A stretch of 21,227 nt of DNA. It comes from a virus. Below the pieces are notes generated by a model that worked only from the letters and a program-made list of their open reading frames with translations, did not search any database and was not told the origin of the DNA. The first letter of the stretch is position 1; every line of letters begins with the position of its first letter. Shown here piece after piece: positions 12,894-20,985 of this stretch. The stretch covers positions 1 to 21,227 of IMG/VR virus record IMGVR_UViG_3300046007_004022; one strand, 5' to 3'. A program made the position numbers and the translations under genes.

Positions 12894-13673
12894 ATGTCTG
12901 ACGAAGAACAGGCTGTAGCGGAGATCAGCCCCGCGCCGGAACCGGAAGCTACGGCAGCACCGGAATCTGTGGAAGCGACGCCGGAGGAACAGCAGCCTAC
13001 AAAATCGTTCTCTCAGGAAGAGTTGGACGCGATTGTAAGCAAGCGCCTTGCAAGAGAACAGCGCAAATGGGAAAGAGAGCAGGCCCAACGGCTTGCGGAG
13101 CAACAGGCCAGACAGCCTGTCGCACCTCCACCTGCGCCGGATGATTTTGAGAATGCGCACGCTTATGCGGAAGCATTAGCGCAGCAAAAGGCTCAAGAAC
13201 TTCTGGCTCAGAGAGAGGCCGCAACTCAGCAAGCGGCTCTTTTAGAGTCCTATAAGGACCGTGAAGAAGAAGCTAGGGACCGATACGAGGACTTTGAACA
13301 AGTCGCGTATAATCCAAGTCTTCCCGTCACGGACGTTATGGCTCAAGCGATCCAGGCTTCCGATATTGGCCCCGAGGTAATTTATTACCTTGGATCCAAT
13401 CCAAAAGAAGCTAGCCGCATATCCCGTCTGCCGCCAGTCTTGCAGGCAAAAGAGATCGGAAAAATCGAGGTCAATCTGACCACGAATCCGCCGGTTAAGA
13501 AAACCTCAACCGCGCCCGCACCTCTTGCTCCTGTCACGGCTACCCGGTCAAACTCAGGCCCTCGTTATGATACGACTGATCCTAGATCACTAAAGTCAAT
13601 GTCAACGTCGGATTGGATTGAAGCGGAACGGCAGCGTCAGATCAAGAAGTGGGAAGCGCAGAATCGGAGATAA
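12894..13673 (+). CDS. Capsid scaffolding protein
   Basis: The product should guide procapsid assembly from inside and leave before DNA packaging. The 259 residues have the composition of phage scaffolds: an acidic Pro/Ala/Glu-rich start (EISPAPEPEATAAPESVEAT), then a long charged helical region (FSQEELDAIVSKRLAREQRK, AQRLAEQQARQ, YAEALAQQKAQELLAQREAA), a disordered Pro/Ala/Thr stretch (PVKKTSTAPAPLAP), and a basic helical end (IEAERQRQIKKWEAQNRR). A basic C-terminus is the coat-binding part in P22 scaffold. The place directly before the coat gene and a strong AGGAGA ribosome site support the call. Confidence 0.85.
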   Translation: MSDEEQAVAEISPAPEPEATAAPESVEATPEEQQPTKSFSQEELDAIVSKRLAREQRKWEREQAQRLAEQQARQPVAPPPAPDDFENAHAYAEALAQQKAQELLAQREAATQQAALLESYKDREEEARDRYEDFEQVAYNPSLPVTDVMAQAIQASDIGPEVIYYLGSNPKEASRISRLPPVLQAKEIGKIEVNLTTNPPVKKTSTAPAPLAPVTATRSNSGPRYDTTDPRSLKSMSTSDWIEAERQRQIKKWEAQNRR

Positions 13674-13676
13674 GGT

Positions 13677-14873
13677 ATGTCTAATTCACTTCTTACTATT
13701 GACATGATTACTCGCAAGGCTCTTGAGATCCTTGAGAATAATCTTGTCCTGACGCGCACCGTTAATCGCCAGTATGACGACTCTTTCGCCGTTGAAGGCG
13801 CTAAGATCGGTTCGACCCTGCGTATCCGCCTGCCCGACCGCGCTCTGGTCACGGACGGCGCTGCGCTTCAGGTTCAGGACGACAACGAACAGTATACGAC
13901 CCTGACCGTTTCGTCGCAGAAGCATATCGGTGTGAACTTCACGACCGCCGAACTGACGATGCAGTTGGACGATTTCGCGGAACGTGTGCTGAAGCCGCGT
14001 ATTTCGCAGCTCGCCGCCAGCATCGACGCTGACGTTGCGAACTCGTTCAAATACATCGGTAACTCGGTCGGCACGCCCGGCACGACCCCGGCTACCTCGC
14101 TGGTTCTGTTGCAGGCGCAGCAGAAACTGAACGAGAACGCCGCTGTTATGTCGCCGCGCTATGCGACGGTCAACCCGGCTGCTAACGCCGCGCTGATCGA
14201 AGGCATGAAAGGTCTGTTCAACCCTGTTTCGGCTATTTCGAAGCAGTTTAAGAACGGCCTGTTTGGCGAAGGCATTCTCGGCTACGACGAGCTGAATATG
14301 TCGCAGTCGGTGAAACAGTTCACGACTGGTTCCCGTGCCGGTACCGTGACGGTCAGCACCTCGGTTACGAGCGAAGGCTCGACGACCATTGTTCTGACGG
14401 GCCTTGGCTCTACGACGATTAAGGCTGGCGACGTGTTCACCATCGCTAACGTCTACGCCGTTAACCCGCAGACCCGTGAATCGACTGGTTCGCTGTATCA
14501 GTTCGTGGCCCTGGCTGATGTTACGGCGTCCACTACGGCTTCGGTCACTGTTCCGGCGATGTATTCGGCGACGCAGGCTCTGGCTACGGTCGACGCTCTG
14601 CCGGTTTCCGGCGCGGCCGTCACGTTTGTGGGTGCTGCTTCGACGCAGTATCCGCAGAACCTGATCTATCATAAGGACGCCATCGCGTTCGCCACCGCCG
14701 ACCTTCTGCTTCCGCAGGGTGTCGACATGGCTTCGCGTCAGGTCCACAACGGTATCTCGCTCCGCGTTGTCCGTCAGTATGACATCAACAACGACCGACT
14801 GCCCTGCCGTATTGACGTTCTGTATGGCTACAGCGTCATTCGTCCGCAGATGGCGGTTCGTCTTTGGGGCTAA
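13677..14873 (+). CDS. Major capsid (coat) protein, P22-like
   Basis: The 398-residue protein starts SLLTIDMITRKALEILENNL and contains IGSTLRIRLPDRALV, HIGVNFTTAELTMQLDDFAE and KPRISQLAASIDADVANSF, all typical of the P22 coat family with an HK97-type fold. A Thr/Ser/Val-rich beta segment at about 221-320 (GTVTVSTSVT through AAVTFVG) is in the place expected for the inserted I-domain of P22-type coats. The end RIDVLYGYSVIRPQMAVRLW is also family-like. Codon use is strongly biased (GAC, CGT, CTG, GTT), as expected for the most abundant virion protein. It follows the scaffold by 3 bases with GGAGATAAGGT as ribosome site. Confidence 0.92.
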   Translation: MSNSLLTIDMITRKALEILENNLVLTRTVNRQYDDSFAVEGAKIGSTLRIRLPDRALVTDGAALQVQDDNEQYTTLTVSSQKHIGVNFTTAELTMQLDDFAERVLKPRISQLAASIDADVANSFKYIGNSVGTPGTTPATSLVLLQAQQKLNENAAVMSPRYATVNPAANAALIEGMKGLFNPVSAISKQFKNGLFGEGILGYDELNMSQSVKQFTTGSRAGTVTVSTSVTSEGSTTIVLTGLGSTTIKAGDVFTIANVYAVNPQTRESTGSLYQFVALADVTASTTASVTVPAMYSATQALATVDALPVSGAAVTFVGAASTQYPQNLIYHKDAIAFATADLLLPQGVDMASRQVHNGISLRVVRQYDINNDRLPCRIDVLYGYSVIRPQMAVRLWG

Positions 14874-14877
14874 TAGA

Positions 14878-14901
14878 GGGGGCTTCGGCCCCTTCTTTCT
14901 C
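14878..14901 (+). terminator. Terminator-like hairpin after the coat gene
   Basis: GGGGC (14879-14883), a TTCG loop and GCCCC (14888-14892) form a stable stem, followed by the pyrimidine-rich TTCTTTCT. The T-run is imperfect, so it may only partly stop transcription and thus keep coat mRNA above that of the following genes. Confidence 0.6.
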
Positions 14902-14921
14902 AAATTAAGGAGTTTTAGATC

Positions 14922-15398
14922 ATGGCTATCACTACTCAGGGCGCTTCCTACCCGCTTGAATCGTTCGGCCCCACGCCGCCGATTTCACAGGGCACTGGCG
15001 GCTATCAGTATTCGGCTGGCAACCGCACCGAACCGTTGCTGCTTGCGCAGGGCGCTCCGGCTGCTCTGACGGGCGCGACTGTTACGGTCACGGCTGCTAA
15101 TCTGGCGGCTGGCATCGTTACGATGGATTCCGGCGGCACGGATGCGGGCACCTACACGTTCCCGACGGGCGCGTTGATCGACGCCGCTTTCCCGAGCGTT
15201 GCGGTCAATACCGCTTTTGACGTTGTTTTTATCAATATTGGCGACAATGCTGCTAACGACGTGACGTTTGGAGCGGGCACCGGCAACAGCATCGTTGGTA
15301 GCGCAGTCGTCATTGATGGCGCGACCACGCCGTCCTCGGCTATCTTCCGTTTCCGCAAAACGGGCACGGCGGCGTATTCGATCTACCGCATCGCTTAA
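14922..15398 (+). CDS. Probable capsid-associated (decoration or head fibre) protein
   Basis: The 158-residue protein begins MAITTQGASYPLESFGPTPP and is dominated by beta-prone Thr/Val/Ala/Gly segments (ALTGATVTVTAANLAAGIVT, NTAFDVVFINIGDNAANDVT), ending FRKTGTAAYSIYRIA. Composition and codon use match the coat gene, and AAGGAG precedes its ATG at good distance, so it should be well expressed. The place right after the coat gene suggests a decoration protein or head fibre. There is no firm family match by eye. Confidence 0.6.
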   Translation: MAITTQGASYPLESFGPTPPISQGTGGYQYSAGNRTEPLLLAQGAPAALTGATVTVTAANLAAGIVTMDSGGTDAGTYTFPTGALIDAAFPSVAVNTAFDVVFINIGDNAANDVTFGAGTGNSIVGSAVVIDGATTPSSAIFRFRKTGTAAYSIYRIA

Positions 15399-15413
15399 CA
15401 CTAGGAGAAGGCA

Positions 15414-15869
15414 ATGCCTAACACTAAACCTGTCGGTGTTGCCTTCTCTGATCCCGAACTCGTGAGTGGAACGACCATCACGGGCGCGGCGATCAGTGGA
15501 GGCACTGTTTCCGGCGCTACTTCCGTAAGCGCAAGCGACATCACCACGACTGGTGGTCTGTATCTTAAATCGGCTACCGTCGCGGCGGCCGGTTCGACAC
15601 AGGCCAACGCGGCGGCTGTTTCGGATGGCTTCACGCTTGTCTCGGGGGCGGACGGCACCAAGGGTGTTGTTTTGCCGGCAGCTATTGCTGGCCGCACAGT
15701 CATCCTTAAAAATAATACTGCCGCAGTTCTAAAAGTTTGGCCGGCTTCAGGCGATGGCATTAACGCCATCACCGTCGATTCAAACTTTACGATGACTAAT
15801 CTTACGGCTTGTATGTACGTCGCATACGATTCGACTACTTGGTATTCTATCCCATTGGTCGCGTCTTAA
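15414..15869 (+). CDS. Beta-rich virion protein with fibre-like C-terminal domain
   Basis: The 151-residue protein has an N-terminal repeat-like stretch (TTITGAAISGGTVSGATSVS) of the kind seen in trimeric phage fibres. A C-terminal beta domain follows (DGFTLVSGADGTKGVVLP, GRTVILKNNTAAVLKVWPAS) ending AYDSTTWYSIPL. The C-terminal pattern recurs in the tailspike and in the fibre at 16822-17757. AGGAG precedes the ATG by six bases. It is probably a head or neck fibre, or a decoration protein. Confidence 0.6.
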   Translation: MPNTKPVGVAFSDPELVSGTTITGAAISGGTVSGATSVSASDITTTGGLYLKSATVAAAGSTQANAAAVSDGFTLVSGADGTKGVVLPAAIAGRTVILKNNTAAVLKVWPASGDGINAITVDSNFTMTNLTACMYVAYDSTTWYSIPLVAS

Positions 15870-15881
15870 GCTAATCCTACG

Positions 15882-15899
15882 GGCGGGCTACGGCCCGCC
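15882..15899 (+). terminator. GC-rich hairpin between virion genes
   Basis: GGCGGGC (15882-15888) pairs perfectly with GCCCGCC (15893-15899) around a TACG loop, 13 bases after the stop of the preceding gene. No T-run follows, so it is more likely an mRNA-stabilising hairpin or partial terminator. Confidence 0.5.
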
Positions 15900-15921
15900 T
15901 GGCCCTTACCATAGGTGTAAA

Positions 15922-16167
15922 ATGGCCCTGATTCATTTGCGTCATGAGCGTCATGGCGTTAAGATCGCTACGCTAGAAATGGAAGCCGAAGCCGACATAG
16001 AGAACGGCTGGGAAAGGTTCGATCCGAATGACGACGACAGCGGGCGATCAGATCAACGGAGCCCTGAGACTTTTGGGCGTCCTCGCAGAAGGCGAAACGC
16101 CTTCAGCGGAGACGTCGCAAGACGCTCTGACGGCGCTGAATCAGATGATCGACTCGTGGAATACTGA
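15922..16167 (+). CDS. Small conserved phage protein overlapping the connector gene
   Basis: The first 36 residues carry a pattern I recall from small phage proteins near the connector genes: LRHERHGVKIATLEMEAEAD, then NGWERFDP. The remaining 45 residues (RPRRRRN and so on) are Arg/Ser/Asp-rich and are read out of frame across the first 140 bp of the gp4-like gene, so they may be an unconstrained tail. AGGTG lies before the ATG. The gene itself is likely real; its role is unknown. Confidence 0.6.
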   Translation: MALIHLRHERHGVKIATLEMEAEADIENGWERFDPNDDDSGRSDQRSPETFGRPRRRRNAFSGDVARRSDGAESDDRLVEY

Positions 16168-16822
16168 GCGTTTATCTGTATTTGCCACACAAGATCAAAT
16201 ATTTACGTGGCCATCTGGCGTGCGTGAGCTGGACATTGGTCCTACCGGCGACATCATCTTAAACAATGCGCTTTTGTCTACGCAAGAATCTGTGCCACTT
16301 ACAACGCAAAGTTCGCTTGAGATCTTAGCGACCATTAAGGGTGGTCGCCCTATTTTAGTGGACGACGCCACATATTTTCGCGACCCGCAGACCAACGTGT
16401 CTTACGGGATCAAGCTGATTAATCAGCAGCAATACGACGGTATCGCGGTTAAGACTGTCACAAGCACGTACCCCCAGGTCATGTGGGTGAATATGTCATT
16501 CCCCAATATGTCCATGACAGTATATCCGGTTCCTCTTAGAGCGCTGGAGTTTCACTTAATTTCCGTCACGCCGCTTGATACGGCGGCGACGTTGGCTACT
16601 GTCTTGTCTTTTCCGCCGGGATATCTTCGCGCGTTCAGGTATAATCTGGCGTGCGAAATGGCCCCTGAATTTGGTGTTGAACCGTCTGCGCAGGTTCAGC
16701 GCATTGCTATGTATAGCAAGCGGAATCTCAAACGAATCAATAACCCCGACGACATCATGGCGCTGCCTTACAGCATTGTCGGAACTCGTCAGCGGTATAA
16801 CATTTACGCGGGGAATTACTAA
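16028..16822 (+). CDS. Tail accessory factor, P22 gp4-like
   Basis: The 264-residue protein matches the gp4 head-completion family: QINGALRLLGVLAEGETPSA, then DALTALNQMIDSWNTERLSV at the start, FTWPSGVRELDIGPTGDI in the middle, and VLSFPPGYLRAFRYNLACEM with KRINNPDD near the end. In P22 this protein binds below the portal, extends the channel and prepares it for gp10. The N-terminal motif must start at about 16028, which forces the 140-bp overlap with the small gene before it. Its TAA shares a base with the next ATG. Confidence 0.85.
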   Translation: MTTTAGDQINGALRLLGVLAEGETPSAETSQDALTALNQMIDSWNTERLSVFATQDQIFTWPSGVRELDIGPTGDIILNNALLSTQESVPLTTQSSLEILATIKGGRPILVDDATYFRDPQTNVSYGIKLINQQQYDGIAVKTVTSTYPQVMWVNMSFPNMSMTVYPVPLRALEFHLISVTPLDTAATLATVLSFPPGYLRAFRYNLACEMAPEFGVEPSAQVQRIAMYSKRNLKRINNPDDIMALPYSIVGTRQRYNIYAGNY

Positions 16823-17757
16823 TGACTACCATTAAGATCGCCGATCTTCCGGTCGCTACGAGCGTCGCCGACATTGCCGTTCTTCCTGTTGTCCAAGGTG
16901 ACATCACGCAGCAGGCTACCAAAACGACGTTTCTTACTGGCGTCACGCTGACGAATCCTAATATTGGAACGCCATCGGCCGGGACACTGACTAACTGCAC
17001 TGGATTGCCTATTGACGGTGGAACTTTCGGGACGCTTCCAGCTAACCGCGGCGGGACCGGAATTACGTCGTTAGGAACCAATGTCCCGGTATTTTTGCAG
17101 ACGCCTAGTTCGGCTAATTTAGCGGCTGCTCTTACTGACGAAACAGGTTCAGGCAGTGCTGTTTTTGCCACGTCGCCGACGCTTGTGACGCCGGTGCTTG
17201 GCGTAGCTACGGCCACCACTATCAATAAAGTGACCATAACGGCTCCGGCTACGTCGGCGACGCTTACAATCGCAAATGCCAAAACGCTGACTGTCAACAA
17301 TTCTCTCACGCTGGCGGGCACTGACGCTAAAACGCTTACGGTTAGTAACTCTCTGACACTGGCGGGCACTGATGCGACGGTTATGACTTTCCCGTCGACC
17401 AATGCAACTATTGCGCGGACGGACGCGGCTCAGACTTTTACTGGAGATCAGACCTATTCCGGATCGCAGATAGTCGCTGGCTTAAGAGCCACTAGCGCCG
17501 CCGCGCCTACTATCGCCAGCGCGACGACTATCGCGCCGACTACGCAGATCGTCTTTATTAGCGGCACCGCTGCTATTGACACTATTACGCCCCCGTCGCC
17601 TATTTCTCTTGGCGGGGGTCAGATCACACTTATCCCGACGGGTATTTTCACCACGACGACGGCCGGCAATATTGCTCTGGCGTCTACGGCCGTTGTCAGC
17701 AAAGCGCTGATAATGACCTATGATGTTACTACCACTAAATGGTATCCGAGCTACTAA
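16822..17757 (+). CDS. Fibre-like virion protein with tandem repeats
   Basis: The 311-residue protein opens with IKIADLPVATSVADIAVLPV VQG, the same type of anchor as the tailspike at 9191. It continues with fibre motifs common in phages: LTNPNIGTPSAGTLTNCTGL, NRGGTGITSLG, then LTDETGSGSAVFATSPTLV. Residues 153-184 hold two copies of a 16-residue repeat. The C-terminal beta domain (QIVFISGTAAIDTI through ALIMTYDV) ends TTTKWYPSY. It is likely a trimeric tail or head fibre, encoded between the two connector genes. Confidence 0.7.
   Translation: MTTIKIADLPVATSVADIAVLPVVQGDITQQATKTTFLTGVTLTNPNIGTPSAGTLTNCTGLPIDGGTFGTLPANRGGTGITSLGTNVPVFLQTPSSANLAAALTDETGSGSAVFATSPTLVTPVLGVATATTINKVTITAPATSATLTIANAKTLTVNNSLTLAGTDAKTLTVSNSLTLAGTDATVMTFPSTNATIARTDAAQTFTGDQTYSGSQIVAGLRATSAAAPTIASATTIAPTTQIVFISGTAAIDTITPPSPISLGGGQITLIPTGIFTTTTAGNIALASTAVVSKALIMTYDVTTTKWYPSY
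17278..17373 (+). repeat. Two tandem copies of a 48-bp coding repeat
   Basis: The fibre gene encodes AKTLTVNNSLTLAGTD immediately followed by AKTLTVSNSLTLAGTD. The DNA copies differ at several third-codon positions, so the duplication is not very recent. Confidence 0.8.
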
Positions 17758-19287
17758 ATGAAAACACCCATTCTAGGCTCATCTTATGTTACCCGCAGCG
17801 TCAATGCTGCGGATAACATAATGGTGAACCTTTACCCCGAGATTGTTCCTGAAGGTGGTAAAGAGCCAGCGTATCTTATGCGCGCGCCTGGATTGCGGCT
17901 TTTGAATACTGTCGGAAATGGGCCGATTCGAGGTCTTTGGGCTTATGGTGGGTATGGGTTCGTCGTTTCTGGGAATAGTCTTTATCGCATAGATTCATCT
18001 TGGAATGCGACGTTTAAAGGCACAGTTTCTGGCACTGGCCCGGTTAGCATGGCTGATAATGGCACGCAGCTATTTATCGCCTGTAATGGCCCTAGCTACA
18101 TATACAATTTGACCACCGATGTTTTCGCTCAGATAATCGATCCCGATTTTCCTGGTGCGGTTACTGTTGGGTATATTGATGGGTATTTTGTTTTTAATGA
18201 ACCTAATAGCCAAAGATTTTGGGTCACGTCTTTATTAGACGGTCTTTCGGTAGATCCGTTGGATTTTGCCAGCGCCGAAGGTTCGCCCGACGGTCTTGTT
18301 TCTCTTATTGTCGATCACCGGGAAATTTGGCTTTTCGGTATCAATTCTGTCGAAGTTTGGTATGATGCCGGGCTTCAAGATTTTCCGCTTGCGCGTATCC
18401 AAGGCGCGTTTAACGAGATCGGCTGCGCGGCGGCGTATTCGGTCGCGAAACTGGACAATGGGCTATTCTGGCTGGGATCTGATGCTCGCGGTAAGGGAAT
18501 TGTCTACAGATCTCAAGGGTATACAGGCCAGCGCATAAGCACGCACGCCGTCGAATGGCAAATCCAACAATATTCTGATATATCAGATGCTATTGGATAT
18601 ACCTATCAGCAAGATGGACATTCCTTCTATGTCCTAATCTTTCCTACCGCTAATACGACTTGGGTTTATGACGTAGCGACTGGCGCATGGCACGAACGTG
18701 CTGGCTGGGCTTATGACAGATTTATACGCCACCGCAGTAATTGTCAGATGGCGTTCAACGGCGAGATTGTTGTCGGAGATTATCAGAACGGCAATATTTA
18801 TGCCTTTGATATGACTAAATATACTGACAACGGCGACGTTCAAAAATGGTTGCGTCGTTGGCGAGCGCTTCCGACTGGTCAAAACGATCTGAAACGCACG
18901 ACGCAGCATAGTTTGCAGCTTGATTGCGAAACAGGCGTTGGGCTAGACGGATATGATTATACCACAATAATTATCGACTTATTAACGACTGAATCAAGCT
19001 CGCGAATAACAACCGAATCTGGTAATAACATATTGTTAAATTTCAACGTTACGGAAGGCGCTAATCCACAAGTCATGCTTCGTTGGTCCGACGATGGCGG
19101 CCATACTTGGTCAAGCGAACATTGGCGGTCTATGGGTAAAATTGGCCGTTATGGATTCAGAACGATTTGGCGGCGTCTCGGCATGACCATGAAAATCCGC
19201 GACCGCGTATATGAGGTATCAGGCACAGATCCGGTTAAGATCGCTATTATGGGCGCGGAACTTATTCTGAGTGCTACAAATGCCTAG
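17758..19287 (+). CDS. Packaged DNA stabilisation protein, P22 gp10-like
   Basis: The 509-residue protein fits the gp10 (Phage_stabilise) family of P22-like phages: an N-terminal stretch VTRSVNAADNIMVNLYPEIV with YLMRAPGLRLL, then repeated beta-propeller-like strands (GPIRGLWAYGGYGFVVSGNS, GYIDGYFVFNEPNSQRFWV, EIWLFGINSVEVWYDAG) and GVWEWE-like blades such as VYDVATGAWHERAGW, and the end LILSATNA. In P22 gp10 sits under gp4 and helps retain the DNA and attach tailspikes and the needle. The length is near that of gp10. The ATG directly follows the TAA of the fibre gene. Confidence 0.88.
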   Translation: MKTPILGSSYVTRSVNAADNIMVNLYPEIVPEGGKEPAYLMRAPGLRLLNTVGNGPIRGLWAYGGYGFVVSGNSLYRIDSSWNATFKGTVSGTGPVSMADNGTQLFIACNGPSYIYNLTTDVFAQIIDPDFPGAVTVGYIDGYFVFNEPNSQRFWVTSLLDGLSVDPLDFASAEGSPDGLVSLIVDHREIWLFGINSVEVWYDAGLQDFPLARIQGAFNEIGCAAAYSVAKLDNGLFWLGSDARGKGIVYRSQGYTGQRISTHAVEWQIQQYSDISDAIGYTYQQDGHSFYVLIFPTANTTWVYDVATGAWHERAGWAYDRFIRHRSNCQMAFNGEIVVGDYQNGNIYAFDMTKYTDNGDVQKWLRRWRALPTGQNDLKRTTQHSLQLDCETGVGLDGYDYTTIIIDLLTTESSSRITTESGNNILLNFNVTEGANPQVMLRWSDDGGHTWSSEHWRSMGKIGRYGFRTIWRRLGMTMKIRDRVYEVSGTDPVKIAIMGAELILSATNA

Positions 19288-20140
19288 CAGCCCATTAAAC
19301 ATAACCCAGATCCCGGCGCTGCGCGTTCCTATCATTGACCCTAGGACCGGATTGATTTCGCGTGAATGGTATTTGTTTTTCTTTAGCCTATTCAATCTAG
19401 TTGGGTCTGGAAGCAATCAAATCTCATTGACAGATCTCCAAGTTGGCCCCACCGATTCTGCGTTGCCGACCCAACAGGCAATCGTAGATACGGCGCTTCA
19501 GGCTCTTGGCGTAACGCCCAATGAACCTGGATGGTCATCGTCGCAAGGATCTATTGAAAATGCGTTGCAAGGTTTTGGCGTTACACCAACCGACGCCGAA
19601 TGGATGGCGCAGCAATTAAATGTATTTAATGGACTTGACGCCCTTGCCGTAGCGCCAGCTTATACCCCGCAAGTCCCCGATATGCGCTATGGCGTGTTTT
19701 CGGACACGACCACGCAGACGGCGGCGGCAATAAACACGGCTTATGCGGTCACGTTTAACACGACTGATCTATCTAACGGTGTTTACATAGGCGCAACAAC
19801 ATCACAGGTGTTTGTAGACAGACTCGGTATATACAACTTTCAGTTTTCGGCTCAGCTAGATAAGGCCGGCGCGGCCGCGCGCGATGTTTATATTTGGGCG
19901 GACATTAACGGCACGACGCAGCCAAATACAGGCACCAAGATTACTCTTGTCGGCAATAATGCTGCGGCCGTAGCGGCATGGAACTTTGTGTTTCGGCTTA
20001 ACGCAGGTGACTATCTTAGGCTTATGTGGTCTACTAACGACACGGCATGTCAAATATCAGCCGCCGCTGCGGCGGCTCCTGTCCCCGCTATCCCATCTGT
20101 TATTTTGACTGTGACTGATAACATAGGAATAACTCGCTAA
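19280..20140 (+). CDS. Virion protein with C-terminal jelly-roll-like domain
   Basis: From the ATG at 19280 the protein has 286 residues; a GTG nine bases earlier is less likely. The N-terminus (NITQIPALRVPIIDPRTGLI, then SREWYLFFFSLFN) is a known type of phage structural start. The C-terminal half from about residue 138 is a beta domain (FNTTDLSNGVYIGATTSQVF, LGIYNFQFSAQLDKAG, DVYIWADINGT, LNAGDYLRLMWSTND) that resembles C1q/TNF-like jelly rolls of phage fibres. It may be a receptor-binding or neck component. It overlaps the gp10-like gene by 8 bp. Confidence 0.65.
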   Translation: MPSSPLNITQIPALRVPIIDPRTGLISREWYLFFFSLFNLVGSGSNQISLTDLQVGPTDSALPTQQAIVDTALQALGVTPNEPGWSSSQGSIENALQGFGVTPTDAEWMAQQLNVFNGLDALAVAPAYTPQVPDMRYGVFSDTTTQTAAAINTAYAVTFNTTDLSNGVYIGATTSQVFVDRLGIYNFQFSAQLDKAGAAARDVYIWADINGTTQPNTGTKITLVGNNAAAVAAWNFVFRLNAGDYLRLMWSTNDTACQISAAAAAAPVPAIPSVILTVTDNIGITR

Positions 20141-20985
20141 TGGCTAATCTCGGCCCCGCCCCCAAAGCGCAATTTCTTACCGCTGCTGGCCAGCCCCTTG
20201 TAGGCGGCATGGTCTATACATATGCAGCGGGAACGACAACGCCATTAGCTACCTATACAGACGCATCTGGTTTGTCAGCCAATCCTAACCCAGTGATCTT
20301 AGATGGTCGTGGCGAATGCAATCTTTGGTTTTCGCCGACATCGACATATAAAATTAAACTGACTGATAGCAATGGCGTTGAGATATACAGCGTTGATAAC
20401 GTAACCAGTAGCGGATATGTTTCGGGCGGCGTAATAGTCGACAGTTCTATTGTTAACGGTTCTATATCAGGAACAACTTTAACTAACACGGCCATATCCG
20501 GTAGCGCCATTAATAGCACTACCATAGGCGCTACGACACCATCAACGGCTGTGTTCACGACTTTTTCTGGCGCTTGGGCCTCGTTGCCAGCCGGCACAAA
20601 AATGCTATTTGTCCAGACCGCGGCTCCTACTGGCTGGACAAAGTTAACGACTAATGACGACAAAGCGTTGCGTATCGTTTCTGGATCAGCCGGGACTGGC
20701 GGTTCAGTTGCGTTTACAACCGCGTTTAGTTCTCAGTCTATCTCTGGCACAGTTGGCGACACTACGCTTACCGTAGACCAAATTCCCTCGCATACGCATT
20801 CTTACACGGCGGCGGGCGGTGTTACTCTTGTTAACGGCGGCGCTACTTTTTCGTCGTTAATAAATGCGTCTGGGCTTACTACGGGCGCGACTGGTGGCGG
20901 TTTGCCGCATACGCACAGTCTTACTGCTACAGCTCTTAACTTAGCCGTTCAGTATGTAGACGCCATTATAGCGGTGAAGAACTGA
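20140..20985 (+). CDS. Tail-collar domain fibre protein
   Basis: The 281-residue protein has an N-terminal virion-binding-type domain (GQPLVGGMVYTYAAGTTTPL, then NPVILDGRGECNLWFSPTST), a Ser/Thr/Ile-rich repeat hinge (SIVNGSISGTTLTNTAISGS) and a C-terminal phage tail-collar domain. The collar shows AAPTGWTKL, two HTHS motifs (218-221 and 257-260) and LNLAVQYVDAIIAV at the end. HxH motifs in short tail fibres can bind metal along the trimer axis. Start and stop codons overlap those of both neighbours by one base. It is probably a short tail fibre or head-tail appendage. Confidence 0.82.
   Translation: MANLGPAPKAQFLTAAGQPLVGGMVYTYAAGTTTPLATYTDASGLSANPNPVILDGRGECNLWFSPTSTYKIKLTDSNGVEIYSVDNVTSSGYVSGGVIVDSSIVNGSISGTTLTNTAISGSAINSTTIGATTPSTAVFTTFSGAWASLPAGTKMLFVQTAAPTGWTKLTTNDDKALRIVSGSAGTGGSVAFTTAFSSQSISGTVGDTTLTVDQIPSHTHSYTAAGGVTLVNGGATFSSLINASGLTTGATGGGLPHTHSLTATALNLAVQYVDAIIAVKN

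Noticed and set aside
13686-14903. A 405-residue - strand frame opposite the coat gene
   Set aside because: It is the antisense shadow produced by the strong codon bias of the coat gene; its Arg/Asn/Val-rich sequence has no recognisable domain.
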